The notes under the pieces were generated by a model that saw only the letters and a program-made list of their open reading frames with translations, did no database searches and had not been told where the DNA came from. From Paraphysoderma sedebokerense (taxonomy: Eukaryota; Blastocladiomycota; Physodermatomycetes; Physodermatales; Physodermataceae): a stretch of 64,000 bases of DNA. The position numbers were made by a program, and so were the translations under genes. The stretch spans positions 1-64,000 of the forward strand of contig JAHLJZ010000020.1 of assembly GCA_025602915.1 (NCBI GenBank), written 5' to 3'. Shown in pieces: positions 10,170-21,578 of this stretch; the stretch's first letter is position 1; each line of letters starts with the position of its first letter.

Positions 10170-11933
10170 ATGAGTTCATTCAACGAATTCAACGCATCAG
10201 ATCGTCCTTATAATCTGCACACCTTATCGATCGAGTCAAATTTCCATTCTGATGTACCACAGTTTAGTACAAAGATCGACACTATCACTATGATCTTTTT
10301 CGTCGAAGGCTTTGTATCTCAACCGCTGTTGTGGATCGCTGGCTGGATGTTGTTGGTGTTAGTGTTGAAGAAATTGGGGTCATCCGTTATACCTACTCTG
10401 GCAGTGGTTCGATGCTCCACCGAAGGAGCTCGACAGCTGTCTCATAAAACTAAACCTGATGATAAACAAGAGAAGGCTGAATTGCTAATCAGCATGATTC
10501 CCTCGTCCGAGATTGTAACGACGGGATTACTACTCCCAGTTAGCGAGCAGGATAATAATGAGCGAGTCAGCAACGAAGAAAACGGTAAATCTGCTACAGT
10601 CGAAACAAAAGAGGAGGCTGACACTGCTCCGCAAACCGAGAATAGTATAAACCCAAGAGAAGATGAAACTAGATCAAATGACGAACAACCTTTACGAAAG
10701 CCGAATGTATTGAAATTGCCTTCAACGACTCTACCTTCTACCCGCCATACCTCCCAACCAACAAAGCTCCCCCGATCGACTAACCGCACAACCCGTCATA
10801 CCGTCCAGTCTTCACCGAGATTAGAAACAAGCAGAACCAAAATTCAAGAGGGAAGATCCCGGTTCAAGCAGAATCAACCATCTTCTCTATCCACTACTGG
10901 CTTCGGTCGGCCGCCTCATTTTCCGTTCTCAAAGAAAAACGGACAACAATCAGCGGAACGAAGTCATCGAGCTGCATCCTATCATCACACAAATCGACCG
11001 CCATCCCAGTATTCCTCAACGCAACGGCTGCCACGATCTGGAGCTACCCAGCAACCACGCCCACAATCAACATCGCCTCCTCTAAAATCCACTTCATCTA
11101 CTTTGAAAAAGGTCATCCCACGAAATCTATCGCTTTCCTCATCTTCTGTATCTTCCAATGTCATCGCTGCGGTGAAAGAAGATACGTCTGTAAATAATGC
11201 GGCAAATTCGTCCCTCAAGTCAGCAAAAACGCCGTTCAAGTCCTCTACTGCTGCAGTTCGCTCACTTGAAGAAACCGCAGATTCAGTTCAGACTAAATTG
11301 GATTCTGCTCCCCGGCAAATTAACCAGATGACTTCAACGTCCGATCATCAACAACTGCCCAAGAAGCCCTCTTGTTCTACTACTCAGTCTCACAAACTTC
11401 CCTCGAATACTACGAAACAAACACACATAGATAATGTACCCGCCGGATTAATCGGCACTCGGCCTCGTGCATTATCTTTTTTAACGGAAACTGACGAGAT
11501 ATATGCACCTCGCCCAAAGAACAACAACTCGAGTCATAATCATGATATTCAAACTGATGTTTGTGGAAAGTCAATTTCACCACCAACCTCCCCCTCCGCC
11601 TCCCCACATTCCGTAGGATCACTGTCAGCAACATCTGCGGATTGGACACCGTTTTCATCACGCACCATCATTTCTCCCTTTTCTACTTCATATTCACAAC
11701 CGCCTCCCTCTTTGGCTCCTCAATTCTACCCTCAACCATCCGTGTATCCAGCAAATTTGCAACTGCGTCACGCAGAGACGTTGCAAAGTTCTTTATTGCC
11801 AGCCTCAAATCCGTTGACCGGAAAGGGCTTATCTCCGTATGTTAGCTCACCAATGGCAGCAGTCTACGCAGCAAAGGATCAAGATAGGGGCAAAGTGATT
11901 AGGAAAAGGAACTATAATGACATGCATCGATGA
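10170..11933 (+). CDS. Orphan Ser/Pro/Thr-rich protein with one membrane segment, single exon
   Basis: An uninterrupted reading frame of 587 codons, unusual here where most genes have several introns. Residues about 40-75 contain a hydrophobic segment (LLWIAGWMLLVLVLKKLG) that could be a single membrane span or signal anchor. The rest is low-complexity and probably disordered: acidic/polar at 90-170, then Arg/Ser/Pro-rich with many SSPR-, RPPS- and TPFKSS-like stretches, then a more conserved-looking patch (GLIGTRPRALSFLTETDEIYAP, about 435-455) and a Pro/Tyr-rich tail ending in RKRNYNDMHR. No enzyme domain is visible. The protein could be a membrane-tethered scaffold or phosphorylation target. 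I do not recognise a family. Confidence 0.7.
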   Translation: MSSFNEFNASDRPYNLHTLSIESNFHSDVPQFSTKIDTITMIFFVEGFVSQPLLWIAGWMLLVLVLKKLGSSVIPTLAVVRCSTEGARQLSHKTKPDDKQEKAELLISMIPSSEIVTTGLLLPVSEQDNNERVSNEENGKSATVETKEEADTAPQTENSINPREDETRSNDEQPLRKPNVLKLPSTTLPSTRHTSQPTKLPRSTNRTTRHTVQSSPRLETSRTKIQEGRSRFKQNQPSSLSTTGFGRPPHFPFSKKNGQQSAERSHRAASYHHTNRPPSQYSSTQRLPRSGATQQPRPQSTSPPLKSTSSTLKKVIPRNLSLSSSSVSSNVIAAVKEDTSVNNAANSSLKSAKTPFKSSTAAVRSLEETADSVQTKLDSAPRQINQMTSTSDHQQLPKKPSCSTTQSHKLPSNTTKQTHIDNVPAGLIGTRPRALSFLTETDEIYAPRPKNNNSSHNHDIQTDVCGKSISPPTSPSASPHSVGSLSATSADWTPFSSRTIISPFSTSYSQPPPSLAPQFYPQPSVYPANLQLRHAETLQSSLLPASNPLTGKGLSPYVSSPMAAVYAAKDQDRGKVIRKRNYNDMHR

Positions 11934-12058
11934 ATCTATATTTTCTTTGTTGTTCTGTGTTCTTTATACAAGGATAATCGCGTAGCACATTGCATTTGTA
12001 GCATATAGTCTTAGTTTAGCTCTAAACTACTAGTAACCTCGATATGAGAGTAAAAAGA

Positions 12059-14206
12059 CTAATTTTTTGCGACTGGCTGCCTTTTTAATACTACTAACTT
12101 AAGATACATCACGCTAAATGATCCCAGAAGCATCATCAATCCTCCTAATATAATGCCCCAAGAATATCTCCCTGACGGGAAAATCGTTGGAATATTTGCG
12201 TCTATCAGTGCACCTGCGATGGGTGGACCTGAAATGAAATTTGTTAGATGATATCCGCACCGTAATATCGCACGCTGAAACATACCAGCGAGTTGTCCTA
12301 GCGACGATGCGCTGTATAATAACCCCACTATAGTCGCGATGCCATGAATTCCAAATAAATATGCTGATACTACCGGGACAAGAGATATGAAACCTCCCGC
12401 TATATCACTTAAGTCAGTAACAGAATACACCAAACAAAATATATGTCATCATAGATGCACATTTACCAAATATTCCGTAGACGATGGAGAAGATCGAAAG
12501 CATTAATATGGAATCACCAAACAACCAAATCGAAACCATAGAACAACCGGAAATAAATAGACAAAATATGTATGAATTGACATGACCGAATTTATCAGCT
12601 ACACAAGTTAAAGAGATTGTCATTAATCAAGTTGAAGAACATTGAAATTCGAGATAAGAGCTAAAAAAAAGATGCGTACACACGAGTCCCATTACGATCC
12701 TTCCAACGATTGAAAAACCGTTGACTAAACTCAGCATGTATGCACCTACCCCTTGTGACAGTCCAACGTAATCGCAATACACTAAATATCAAGCCGTGTT
12801 ACTACAATTGAACATTCTGTGAATTAGGTCTGTTATATACCTGGCAAAAACACAAAGGGAATAAGGTATCCACTATAGAGAAAGTATGATGTCAGTAAGA
12901 TTTTCCAGAATTCATAAATTAGGAAAAGCGTTCCTGCTGAAGACTACAAGGAATCTTAACTCACAAAGGTGCAAAAACAGACGCCATAAAAAGAGGAAGG
13001 AATTTCGCGTTTTTGAAAATAGAAAAATCGAACAATTTATCGCGTTTCTAAAGTATCGTCAAGTAATGTTAGATAACCAGATTACCAAAGTCTAAACAAT
13101 GAGCCAATCGACGCACTTTAGGTGGAATACGGGTTTGCAAGAACGGCGCGCTGACACCCAACATGAGAAAACTGAGAACTCCTGTTACCCTCAAGGCCCA
13201 TCTGAAGCCGATACTGTATAACATCACATTCGTCATCATTGTTATCACAATTCCACCGACACCAGAACCTTTTGGCAAACGGAGACGTAGTTAGCTTGTC
13301 ACGCACGGCAACTGAAGTACTTTGGAGGAGAGGCTAGGTACCAGAGACTGCTAACCCGGTCGCAATGGCTCGTTTCTTGGAGAACTGTGTATATAGCGAA
13401 GATTCGTGGTATACGATTAAAATCCTGTTACAGACGTATCATGACTGTGAAAGCAAACATTACCCACTATAATGAATGGAATAAAAAAAAAGAACAATTC
13501 AGCATTCTTGGAGCATGGTTATAAATTCAAAAAGAAATACAGACTTGTGCCGGTATAGATACTGCCGGAAAAAAGCAAAGAGCTGATCCAATACCGAACA
13601 TCAGGCCTTGAGTGAGATAGAGCTGCCAGACTTCTGTACATATTGAGGCCAACAGCATGCTCCCTGCAACGAAGTATTTCCCTATTGCTGCCGTCCGTTG
13701 ATAACCCATTTTACCGTCTGCCATTGCACCTACAAATGTTCCTAATATTCATCATCACTGTCAGTATTTTCCATGTTTTAACTCAGGACTAGATGCAAAA
13801 CGTAAACGCGAACCCAAGAATAACATTACACCCATTGAAATTGTTCCGACAAAAGAGATTTCGGTATTTGTAGCTCGACCTTTGAATTCAACATTCTGAT
13901 AATAACGCTGGTATATTCCTACAATTTTATGGATGTTATATTAGCCGACAGGTTCTTAAAATGTGAATGTCGGAGCATATACCCACCGTAAGAATACTGC
14001 GTCCCGAGTGCAGCAAAATGTATCAGAAAAGAAGAAACCACTGTTAACCATGCCGTTGTTCCGCCATCTAAGAATATTCAATCGTTAATGATATTTCACC
14101 GTATAAATATTTTTATCAGTTTGTCGGTCATAAGCTGAATTTTACCTGGTGGTGAAGAAGGTATGAGTTTGACCGGCTCAGTCTCCGTCGGCGATGTCGC
14201 ACGCAT
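12059..14206 (-). CDS. MFS monocarboxylate-porter-like transporter (tandem copy A)
   Basis: Start codon at 14204-14206, stop at 12059-12061, with about ten introns. The first exon (14146-14206) encodes a short hydrophilic N-terminus and ends in phase 1; the next begins at the family signature DGGTTAWLTVVSSF, the motif before the first membrane span of MCT/SLC16-type carriers. Later exons give YQRTAAIGKYF, a Pro-rich FFPAVSIP segment, AGGFISLVPVVSAYLFG and GPPIAGALID, all typical of fungal Mch-type monocarboxylate permease homologues. Twelve spans are expected. Substrate cannot be told from sequence; yeast Mch proteins do not transport the classic monocarboxylates. An intron at 12229-12285 lies between the LGQLAG and PPIAG stretches and is shared with copy B but not C. 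It heads a three-gene tandem array on one strand. Confidence 0.85.
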
Positions 14207-14581
14207 GGTTTATGCTGATATATACGATATTCTTTTAAAAGGGTTTATTGTGATTATATCATGCTTACGAGCCTAAGAATATTATGAGGTTACGATTATT
14301 AGGCTATACGCTGCCTCCTGCCCTGCTGTCTCGTTGTCGGAGTCTCCTTCTCCACGACCCATCAAGAACATAATTGACCGAATACAATGCAATTAGTACT
14401 TCGACAAGGCGCTCACATCACTTTTACAAGGAGATAAAAGAACATCATTTGAGCTGAAAAGTGATATAATCGATACATGATGTGCACCGATGTTCAACAG
14501 CATATTACAATTTATTACATTTCGGAATGCTATTTTTGATCCACAATATAAATATTATGTAGAATTTACAGTGCATCCTCT
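14207..14581. other. Spacer between transporter copies A and B
   Basis: About 375 bp between the start of copy A and the stop of copy B. No open frame with support; expected to hold the copy A promoter and the copy B 3' end. Confidence 0.5.
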
Positions 14582-16539
14582 CTAATTATCCAATACATCC
14601 GTTTCAGAACCTTCTGCAGGAGACTTCCGTCTTCGAACAACCAGTCGTAGATAGATGGCAAGTGCGGCGCCAACAACCATACCGAGACCAGCAAATATGA
14701 TGGGGTAAGAATATCTCCCGGACGATAGTGGAGATGGTATATCCATGTCAATAAGGTTTCCCGCAATTGGAGGGCCTATGAGACAACTATTTGTTAGATA
14801 TGATAGACATCCGTGATCATGACAAAAGGAATACAAACCAGCAAGATTGGGGACAGCTGCCCCAGTATAGACAAAACCAACAATTGTCGCCAACCCTTCA
14901 ATCCCGAACAAGTGGGCGCTGACAACAGGAACCAGTGAAATAAATCCGCCACCTAAGAGAAACGATAAGACTATGTTTCGATTCATAAAGATGAGATGGA
15001 GGAAGGGACTTACTGAAAAAGCCGTTGAGAACGGAAAATATTGCAACCATTGGGACAGAACCACCAAAGAGCCAGAAGGACAGAGTTCCAATACCCGAGC
15101 CCGCAAGACATATGATATATGAGTTCACGACTCCGATTCGATCAGCTACAAGAAACCTCACATCATTCAGGAAGGGAAATAGAGGCAAGACAATCGGAAT
15201 AAATCATACCCAATACACCCATGATGACTCTACCAAACACAGATGCACCGTTCGTAATACCGAGCATGGTGGCGCCAACACTAGAGTCAAATCCCACATA
15301 GTCGCAGTATACTGGGGAGAAAGTTAGAATGCAATTACTCAAAAATCAGATTAACAGATTACGCACGAGGAAGATATACGAATGGGATAGCATATGAGCT
15401 GTGAAATCCAAAAGTCAGTTCATCAACAAATGTAGAGGCTTGTTGATAAATGATCTGACTACTCACAATTGGGCGAATATTGAAGAAAAGAATAGAATGA
15501 TAAATATCGGATTTTTGAAGATGGACAGGTCGAACAGCTTGTCTCGTTTCTTGGGAGGGATGCGAGCCTTTAAGAGCAAGGTACTGACCACTAGTATCGC
15601 AAAGCTGGCTAAACCAGTCACTCGAAGAGACCATCGAAAACCGATGGCATTTATCATATAGTCGGATATAACAGACCACACAATCCCGCCAACTCCAGAA
15701 CCGGCGACCGCAATACCGGTTGCCGAAGCTCGCCTACGCAAAAACTTTGAATGCATTTCAATTATTAGAGGAAATAAGGCAAATCAGGCTGCATGGCGAA
15801 AAGTCTACTTACCCATTGACTCGGAATGGATACAGCCGGGAAGAAGCACAATGCCGCCCCCAAACCCAACAAGAATCCTTGCGTCAGATATAATTGCCAT
15901 AATTCTGTGCAGAAAGATGCCAATATCAGACTAGAAGGAAGTACTATCATCCCAAGTGTAGCCGTCTTTTGATAGCCAAGGTTCCCATCGCACATTGCAC
16001 CGACGAATGTACCTACAGGACATATCGCCGAGCGTTAACCATGATAACGGAAATACTTAAAAACTTAGTGACTAACCCAATGCAAGCATGAAGGCGAGAC
16101 TTATTGTTCCCACAAACGATATCTCGAAATTCGTAGCTCGTTCTGAGAATTCCACCATTTTATAGTACCTCTGATATATACCTAGCATTGTCGGGATTCG
16201 ATTAGACTTTAACGCAAGAAAAAATAGGAAAGATTGAAGGTACCATAGGAGTACAGTATTCCAATGGAAATAAAATGATTCATGAAAGAAGCCACCACCG
16301 TCAACCAAGCTGTCAAACCACCGTCTAAATTATGCAAATTTAGTAAAAATTCAATTACCACCCCAACGCAGAGAACACATACCCGGCGGAGGTGATGCTT
16401 CACTTGTTGCGATATTAATAGAAGCTGCAGAATCGGTAATATCTGCGAATTTCTCATCTGAATTCAGTTGATAAGGCGATAGTATTATTCCATGTTCAAT
16501 TTCAGGCGTTCCGTATCCCTTTTCCATTATTTTGAACAT
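14582..16539 (-). CDS. MFS monocarboxylate-porter-like transporter (tandem copy B)
   Basis: Start at 16537-16539, stop at 14582-14584. Exon 1 (16383-16539) encodes an acidic N-terminal tail and ends in phase 1 just before the signature DGGLTAWLTVVASF, exactly as in copies A and C. Further matching blocks are GYQKTATLGMIVL, LGLGAALCFFPAVSIPSQWV, GSGVGGIVWSVISDYMI, GGGFISLVPVVSAHLFGIEG and GPPIAGNLIDMDIP. The protein should be a twelve-span carrier of the plasma or an internal membrane. The intron at 14776-14838 interrupts the same site as in copy A. The C-terminus is a basic RRRKSPAEGS tail after the last span. Substrate unknown. Confidence 0.87.
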
Positions 16540-17663
16540 TGGTGGAAAATAACACTAAATCGGGAGCAGAATGACGGCTATTCTCACGGACTTTATGTTT
16601 GAATCAGCAAAGAGTCATTGATAGATCGAATCAGCGGTGAGCCCCGAGTGTTGTGGCGACCCAAGTGAAAAGGCGGAAGGAAATTTCCCCGTTAGCACAA
16701 ATTTAGGTCAAATCCTACATCCTCTGTAATCTGCGAAATTTTTTCGAGGTGTTCCAGAATGGTAAATCGGTTTATATATGTGGACTTCAGATTGAAATCC
16801 GCTAGGCTCAAAGGATGAAAAATTGCTGACTTCCGGAAGGGGAAATGCAAGTGCGCACCGCGCACTGCATGAATTCCACGACGACGATCAACTGGCGATA
16901 ACAATGATACTATGTCTATAAGATGAGAAGAGTGAAATAAGCAATTACTCACCCAACAGATAAGATGTCAGATACTCGAAACTAATTTTTCGGCAGTCCA
17001 AGATCCGGTCTCACAGATGGAAGAGTCATCGAAGAGGAACGAGACGCCCCGAGATGGCCCATGTCACTTGTTTCGTTGTTCTTTGTTGCCTTCCGTCATG
17101 TCAGGTGCCGCAGAACACTTTAGGTAACTTTCTAATTCTTCCATTAAACATTAATTTTATGTGTGTATGTTGGATACCTTGCGAACGCTTTGTCAGGTAA
17201 GTCATCGATAGTACAGATACACTATTGAATGGGTCCTACTATGGGTGGATTACTTTGATCAATTAATTGACGATAAAATACTATAGTCGCTAGCTTATGC
17301 TATTCTTCAATTGCCAGGGTATCCTGTTGGTATAATCGTCATATCTCGAACGAAATGATAAGCAATATATCCATTGCTGCATTAAATTTTTATCAACGTC
17401 AGAGAGCTCAATCAAAAGTACTTACATCGTGAAAGCCGCGACAGGATAAATTGCACATACATGCGGTCTGCGTAATAGCGACAGTTTCCCATGCGACTTG
17501 TCCGATTGGCGCTTTAATTGCCTCATTCAAAATAATTCACAGGATCACTTACATAATGACTGCATTTCGGAAGTTAGGAGGGAGTTTACATTTAAAAATT
17601 ATTACGATTATATCATGTGTTCTATCTTACAAAATAGTCGATTGGAATTGAATTATCTACAAA
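16540..17663. other. Intergenic region between transporter copies B and C
   Basis: About 1.1 kb with no reading frame that I can support on either strand. It is A/T-rich in its right half (17130-17420). It probably includes the long promoter of copy B and the 3' end of copy C. Confidence 0.5.
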
Positions 17664-19508
17664 CTAAGAACTCTGACGATTCCGTTTCTCCTTTTGTATA
17701 ACCCATCGTAAGTATACTAACCAAACTGCCGCGATAACCATCATCACTCCCCCAAAAATTATTGCCCAGGCATATGTACCAGATGGCAGCCCTGAATCTA
17801 CACCTAAATCAATCAACTTCCCGGCAATGGGTGGGCCTCCTAAGTTACCAGCGGCTGTACCACTGTAGAGGATACCGATGATACTTGCAATAGTTTGAAT
17901 ACCAAATAGATGAGCGCTCACGACGGGAACTAAAGATATGAAGCCCCCCGCTACATGAACCAAAATATGTTAACAACAGACATTCCGCTCAAGCTGTTCA
18001 AACAGACCCATCCACAACATACCAAAGAAGCCGTAAATGATTGAAAATATCGAAAGCATCGCAACTGAATTGCCGAACAACCAGAAGACGAGCATGTCTA
18101 CACCGGATATCCCCAAACATATTATCAAAGCATTAATATGTCCTATTCTGTCAGCTGGAATCGATAGTAAGTCAGCACACCGATGCGATATTCGACTAAA
18201 CATATAAAATATGACTAACCAATCACTCCCATCAAAATACGACCCGCTATGGAAAGACCGTTCACAATGCTTAACATTGTCGCACCAATTTCCGCAGACA
18301 AGCCGACACTGTCGCAATACAGAGGTAGAAAGAAGAAGGGAATCAAGTAGCCGCTACAAATATACCCGTTAGAAAAACGATCGACAGATAATATAGGGAG
18401 AATGGACTTACAATGGAGCAAAAACGGAGGACATGAATAACGGAACAAATTTATTGTTTCTAAATATCGAAAAGTCAAATAGTTTGCCGTGTCGCTACAT
18501 AGCATCAGAGAAACAATCGTAAGTGCCAACAGATTTGAAACTTCAAATTAGAAGTAAAGCCTACCTTCGAAGGAATTCGAGTTTTCAAAAAGGGAATACT
18601 CCCCCCTAGTAGAACAAAACTAACTATGCCTGTCACTCTCAGGGCCCAACGAAAACCAATTGATTTGATCATTGCGTTTGTGGCTACTGTGACTACAATT
18701 CCTCCGACGCCGGACCCTGCAACAGCGACACCTGTTGCTAACGCTCGTTTGTTGAGAAACTATTAAAAAACCATTATCATCAGATTTAGAGATTAGTACA
18801 TAGAAAGCGCTGAGCCCGTACCCATTGAGAAGGAATAGATACAGCGGGGAAAAAGCACAGCGCTGATCCCAGGCCGAGCAGAAAGCCCTGAGTTAAATAA
18901 AACTGCCATATTTCCCCACAAAATGACGCCAATATTAAACTCGCAGATACGAGGACCGTCCCAATTGCCGCCGTTTTCTGATATCCGAGACGTCCATCGG
19001 CAATCGCTCCTACAAAAGATCCAAGGGCTAACATGACAGCCGTGGACAGAGTACCGACGAAAGATATTTCAGAGTTTGTCGCTTTTCCTTTGAATTCGAT
19101 ATTTTGATAATATCGTTGGTATATGCCTATAAATGGGAGAGCATTAGAATTGCTTTGTCATCAAAGGACGAATACAAGGCGAAACCAACCATATGAATAC
19201 TGAGTTCCCAGCACAATGAAATGTATCGAGAAAGAAGCGACAACCGTTAACCAAGCTGTTAAACCGCCATCTAATTGTGGATATTGAGTTAACTGCGCTA
19301 TATGCCAGTGAAAGGATTATCGTTATATACCTGGAGGTTGAGATATCGAATTTTCCAACAATTCAGGTTGGTCCTGACTGTCTGGCAATACTGCATTAAC
19401 TGTAATTATGCTCGAATTCACTGAGATATCAGCGGTTTTTTCGTTCAACGGTGCAAGTAGGACAGGTTCGTCCACCGTATCTGGTTTACCTGTATCAAAT
19501 TTATCCAT
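17664..19508 (-). CDS. MFS monocarboxylate-porter-like transporter (tandem copy C)
   Basis: Start at 19506-19508, stop at 17664-17666. Exon 1 (19331-19508) encodes a 59-residue acidic tail and ends in phase 1 before DGGLTAWLTVV. The body matches copies A and B closely: LGYQKTAAIGTVLVSASLIL, LGLGSALCFFPAVSIPSQWV, GFFGM, AGGFISLVPVVSAHLFG and GPPIAGKLIDLG. The last exon (17664 to about 17950) runs uninterrupted through the site where A and B carry an intron, reading AAGNLGGPPIAG straight through. Twelve membrane spans are expected. Substrate unknown; the acidic N-terminus differs most between the three copies and may carry regulatory or trafficking signals. Confidence 0.87.
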
Positions 19509-20306
19509 AATTGAGCAATGTTTTCACTATGATCCGTTTAAGTAATGTTGGCGGTCAGCACCTTTTATATATGCAAGTGCGGTAAATTATAAATGGGATC
19601 AAATCACTGATGACTCCTTTTTTACGGATGGTTTTGAAATTCGGTTCACCGCATTTTTAGTAAGCCACATTTTATCCGACAATACTAGGGGCGTCCTCCC
19701 AGGCTGATTCGATGCGTTGGAGACAACATAATACAAAGTGACAATGAACATTTTGATTTCAACATTTCGGAAAATATATACCGACTGATTGCGTGGGCGG
19801 GAAATTAGTTCACCATAAACATAAATCTGGGAAACCAATTCAAAAATACGAATTCTCCTTCCCAGACGTAGAAGCGCAATATTGTGGAATATAAGATTCG
19901 TTAACGTAGACTCATATTAAAACGTTCGAAATAAATCAATTGGAGACTATTAACACTACGTGCAAGAAATCAACTTCTGACAGATCAAGTCGCTCTAAAT
20001 CAAAAGCTGGCGGGACTGGAGCCAGCTACGCAGCAGCTGATGAACCGCGAAAGGAAGGAAACGATATTCAGGAATGATTGATATTTAAACGTAGAAATAG
20101 TAAAACTAATGGTCAAACAATCGACGAATACGACTCTATATATATCCATGCAAAAAATAAAACCAAAGTCGTCAAGGCTAAGGGCCGGTTCCCTGGCGGG
20201 GAAGTTGGGCCCAGACAATTGGTTTTTGTTCACCGATCTTTGTCACTTCCACCATACCTCATTACCAACTCATACGGTTTTTATCGTGGAAACATCGCAT
20301 ACTAAA
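19509..20306. other. Divergent intergenic region upstream of transporter C and SCO1
   Basis: About 800 bp between two divergent start codons. Small open frames occur but none has homology that I recognise or splice partners. It must contain both promoters. Confidence 0.5.
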
Positions 20307-21450
20307 ATGTCATTGATTCCATTCGCTCTGCGGTAGTGTATCTCCAGACCTCTGTCTTGTGTTTATGGCGGAACCTCTGACTGATCCTATTTTGCATCAG
20401 ACAATTGCAATCTCTACAACGCTTCAATAAAAATATCTCATGCAAATCGATTCGAAAATTTTCGCTGTCTCAACGGCAATCCACAAATAATAGTCTCCGC
20501 CATTGCAATATCTCTTCCTATGCGAACTATGCAAAATTTTACAGTACAAATTCATCAGCCGAACAGGCAAAAAAAGTTTTGGACGCAGGACGAAAATCGG
20601 GATCAAAATTTACAGTACGTTAGTGTGCTGCAAAAGTCTTCGCAATTAACAAGTTAATTCAAAGAACATTCTTTAGCCGCAAGCCTATACTTCCTTAGGC
20701 CTCCTCGTTCTTACCGGCATTGGTATTATCTCCTACTTCCGTCTCGAGAAAGAACGAATCCGTAAGGAGAGAGAAGATGCCAATAGAGACCAGGCCATTG
20801 GTAAACCAAATTTGGGAGGGCCATTCAAATTGACTGATCATAACGGAAAAATCTTTACAAATGAAGATATGAAAGGAAAGTTCAGTTTGGTGTACTTTGG
20901 GTTCACCAATTGTCCTGATATCTGTCCTGAAGAGTTAGACAAGATGAGTGAAGTGATTGACGGATTAGGTATGGTAAAATTCTTTTTCGGTGACATCCTT
21001 ACAAGCTCTGACATTATCAAATTTTATGGTAGACAAAAATAAAAAGACAGAAGACTTCGTCCATGCCGTGTTTATTACTTGTGACCCTAAAAGAGATACA
21101 GTCGCTGCTGTGCGAGATTACGTGAAAGGTTATACTTTTATAGTTCCATTCATCGCGATGAGTCTCCTGGTTGACTTATATGGTTGCTCTTGTGTATAGA
21201 ATTTCACCCAAAATTAATTGGATTGACGGGCTCATACAACGACATCAAGTCAGTCGCCAAAGCATATCGGGTGTACTTCTCTTCTCCACCGGAGGAGGAA
21301 GACGCAGATGATTATTTGGTAGATCATAGTATTTTTATTTATTTGATGGATCCGAATGGACAATTTGTGGAAGCTTTTGGTAAAAATAAGGGCAGCCAAG
21401 AAATGGTAGATTCGATTGGAAATTATGTTAGGAGATGGAGAAACAATTAG
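20307..21450 (+). CDS. SCO1: Mitochondrial copper chaperone SCO1 (cytochrome c oxidase assembly)
   Basis: Five exons close in phase (20307-20332, 20401-20614, 20677-20968, 21033-21128, 21200-21450). Exon 1 is tiny: MSLIPFAL plus a split Arg codon, chosen because exon 2 has no ATG in frame. The N-terminal 90 residues are a basic mitochondrial leader; a membrane span (SLGLLVLTGIGIISYF) precedes the conserved RLEKERIRK stretch. The thioredoxin-like domain has GGPFKLTDHNG, YFGFTNCPDICPEELDKM with the copper-binding CxxxC, AVFITCDPKRD, LTGSYNDIK and the third copper ligand in VDHSIFIYLMDP. All ligands (Cys, Cys, His) are present. SCO1 sits in the inner membrane and passes copper to the CuA site of Cox2. 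Confidence 0.96.
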
Positions 21451-21578
21451 ACGCAGGAGGCTCGGCTGTGGTGATGTAAACAAAATAAAATCATTCTGGG
21501 GTTCGCCTCTTGAAATCCTATGCGCTTCCCTATCAACTCTAAAATCTTAGTCGCTGATTTATAAACCAAAAATTTAGC

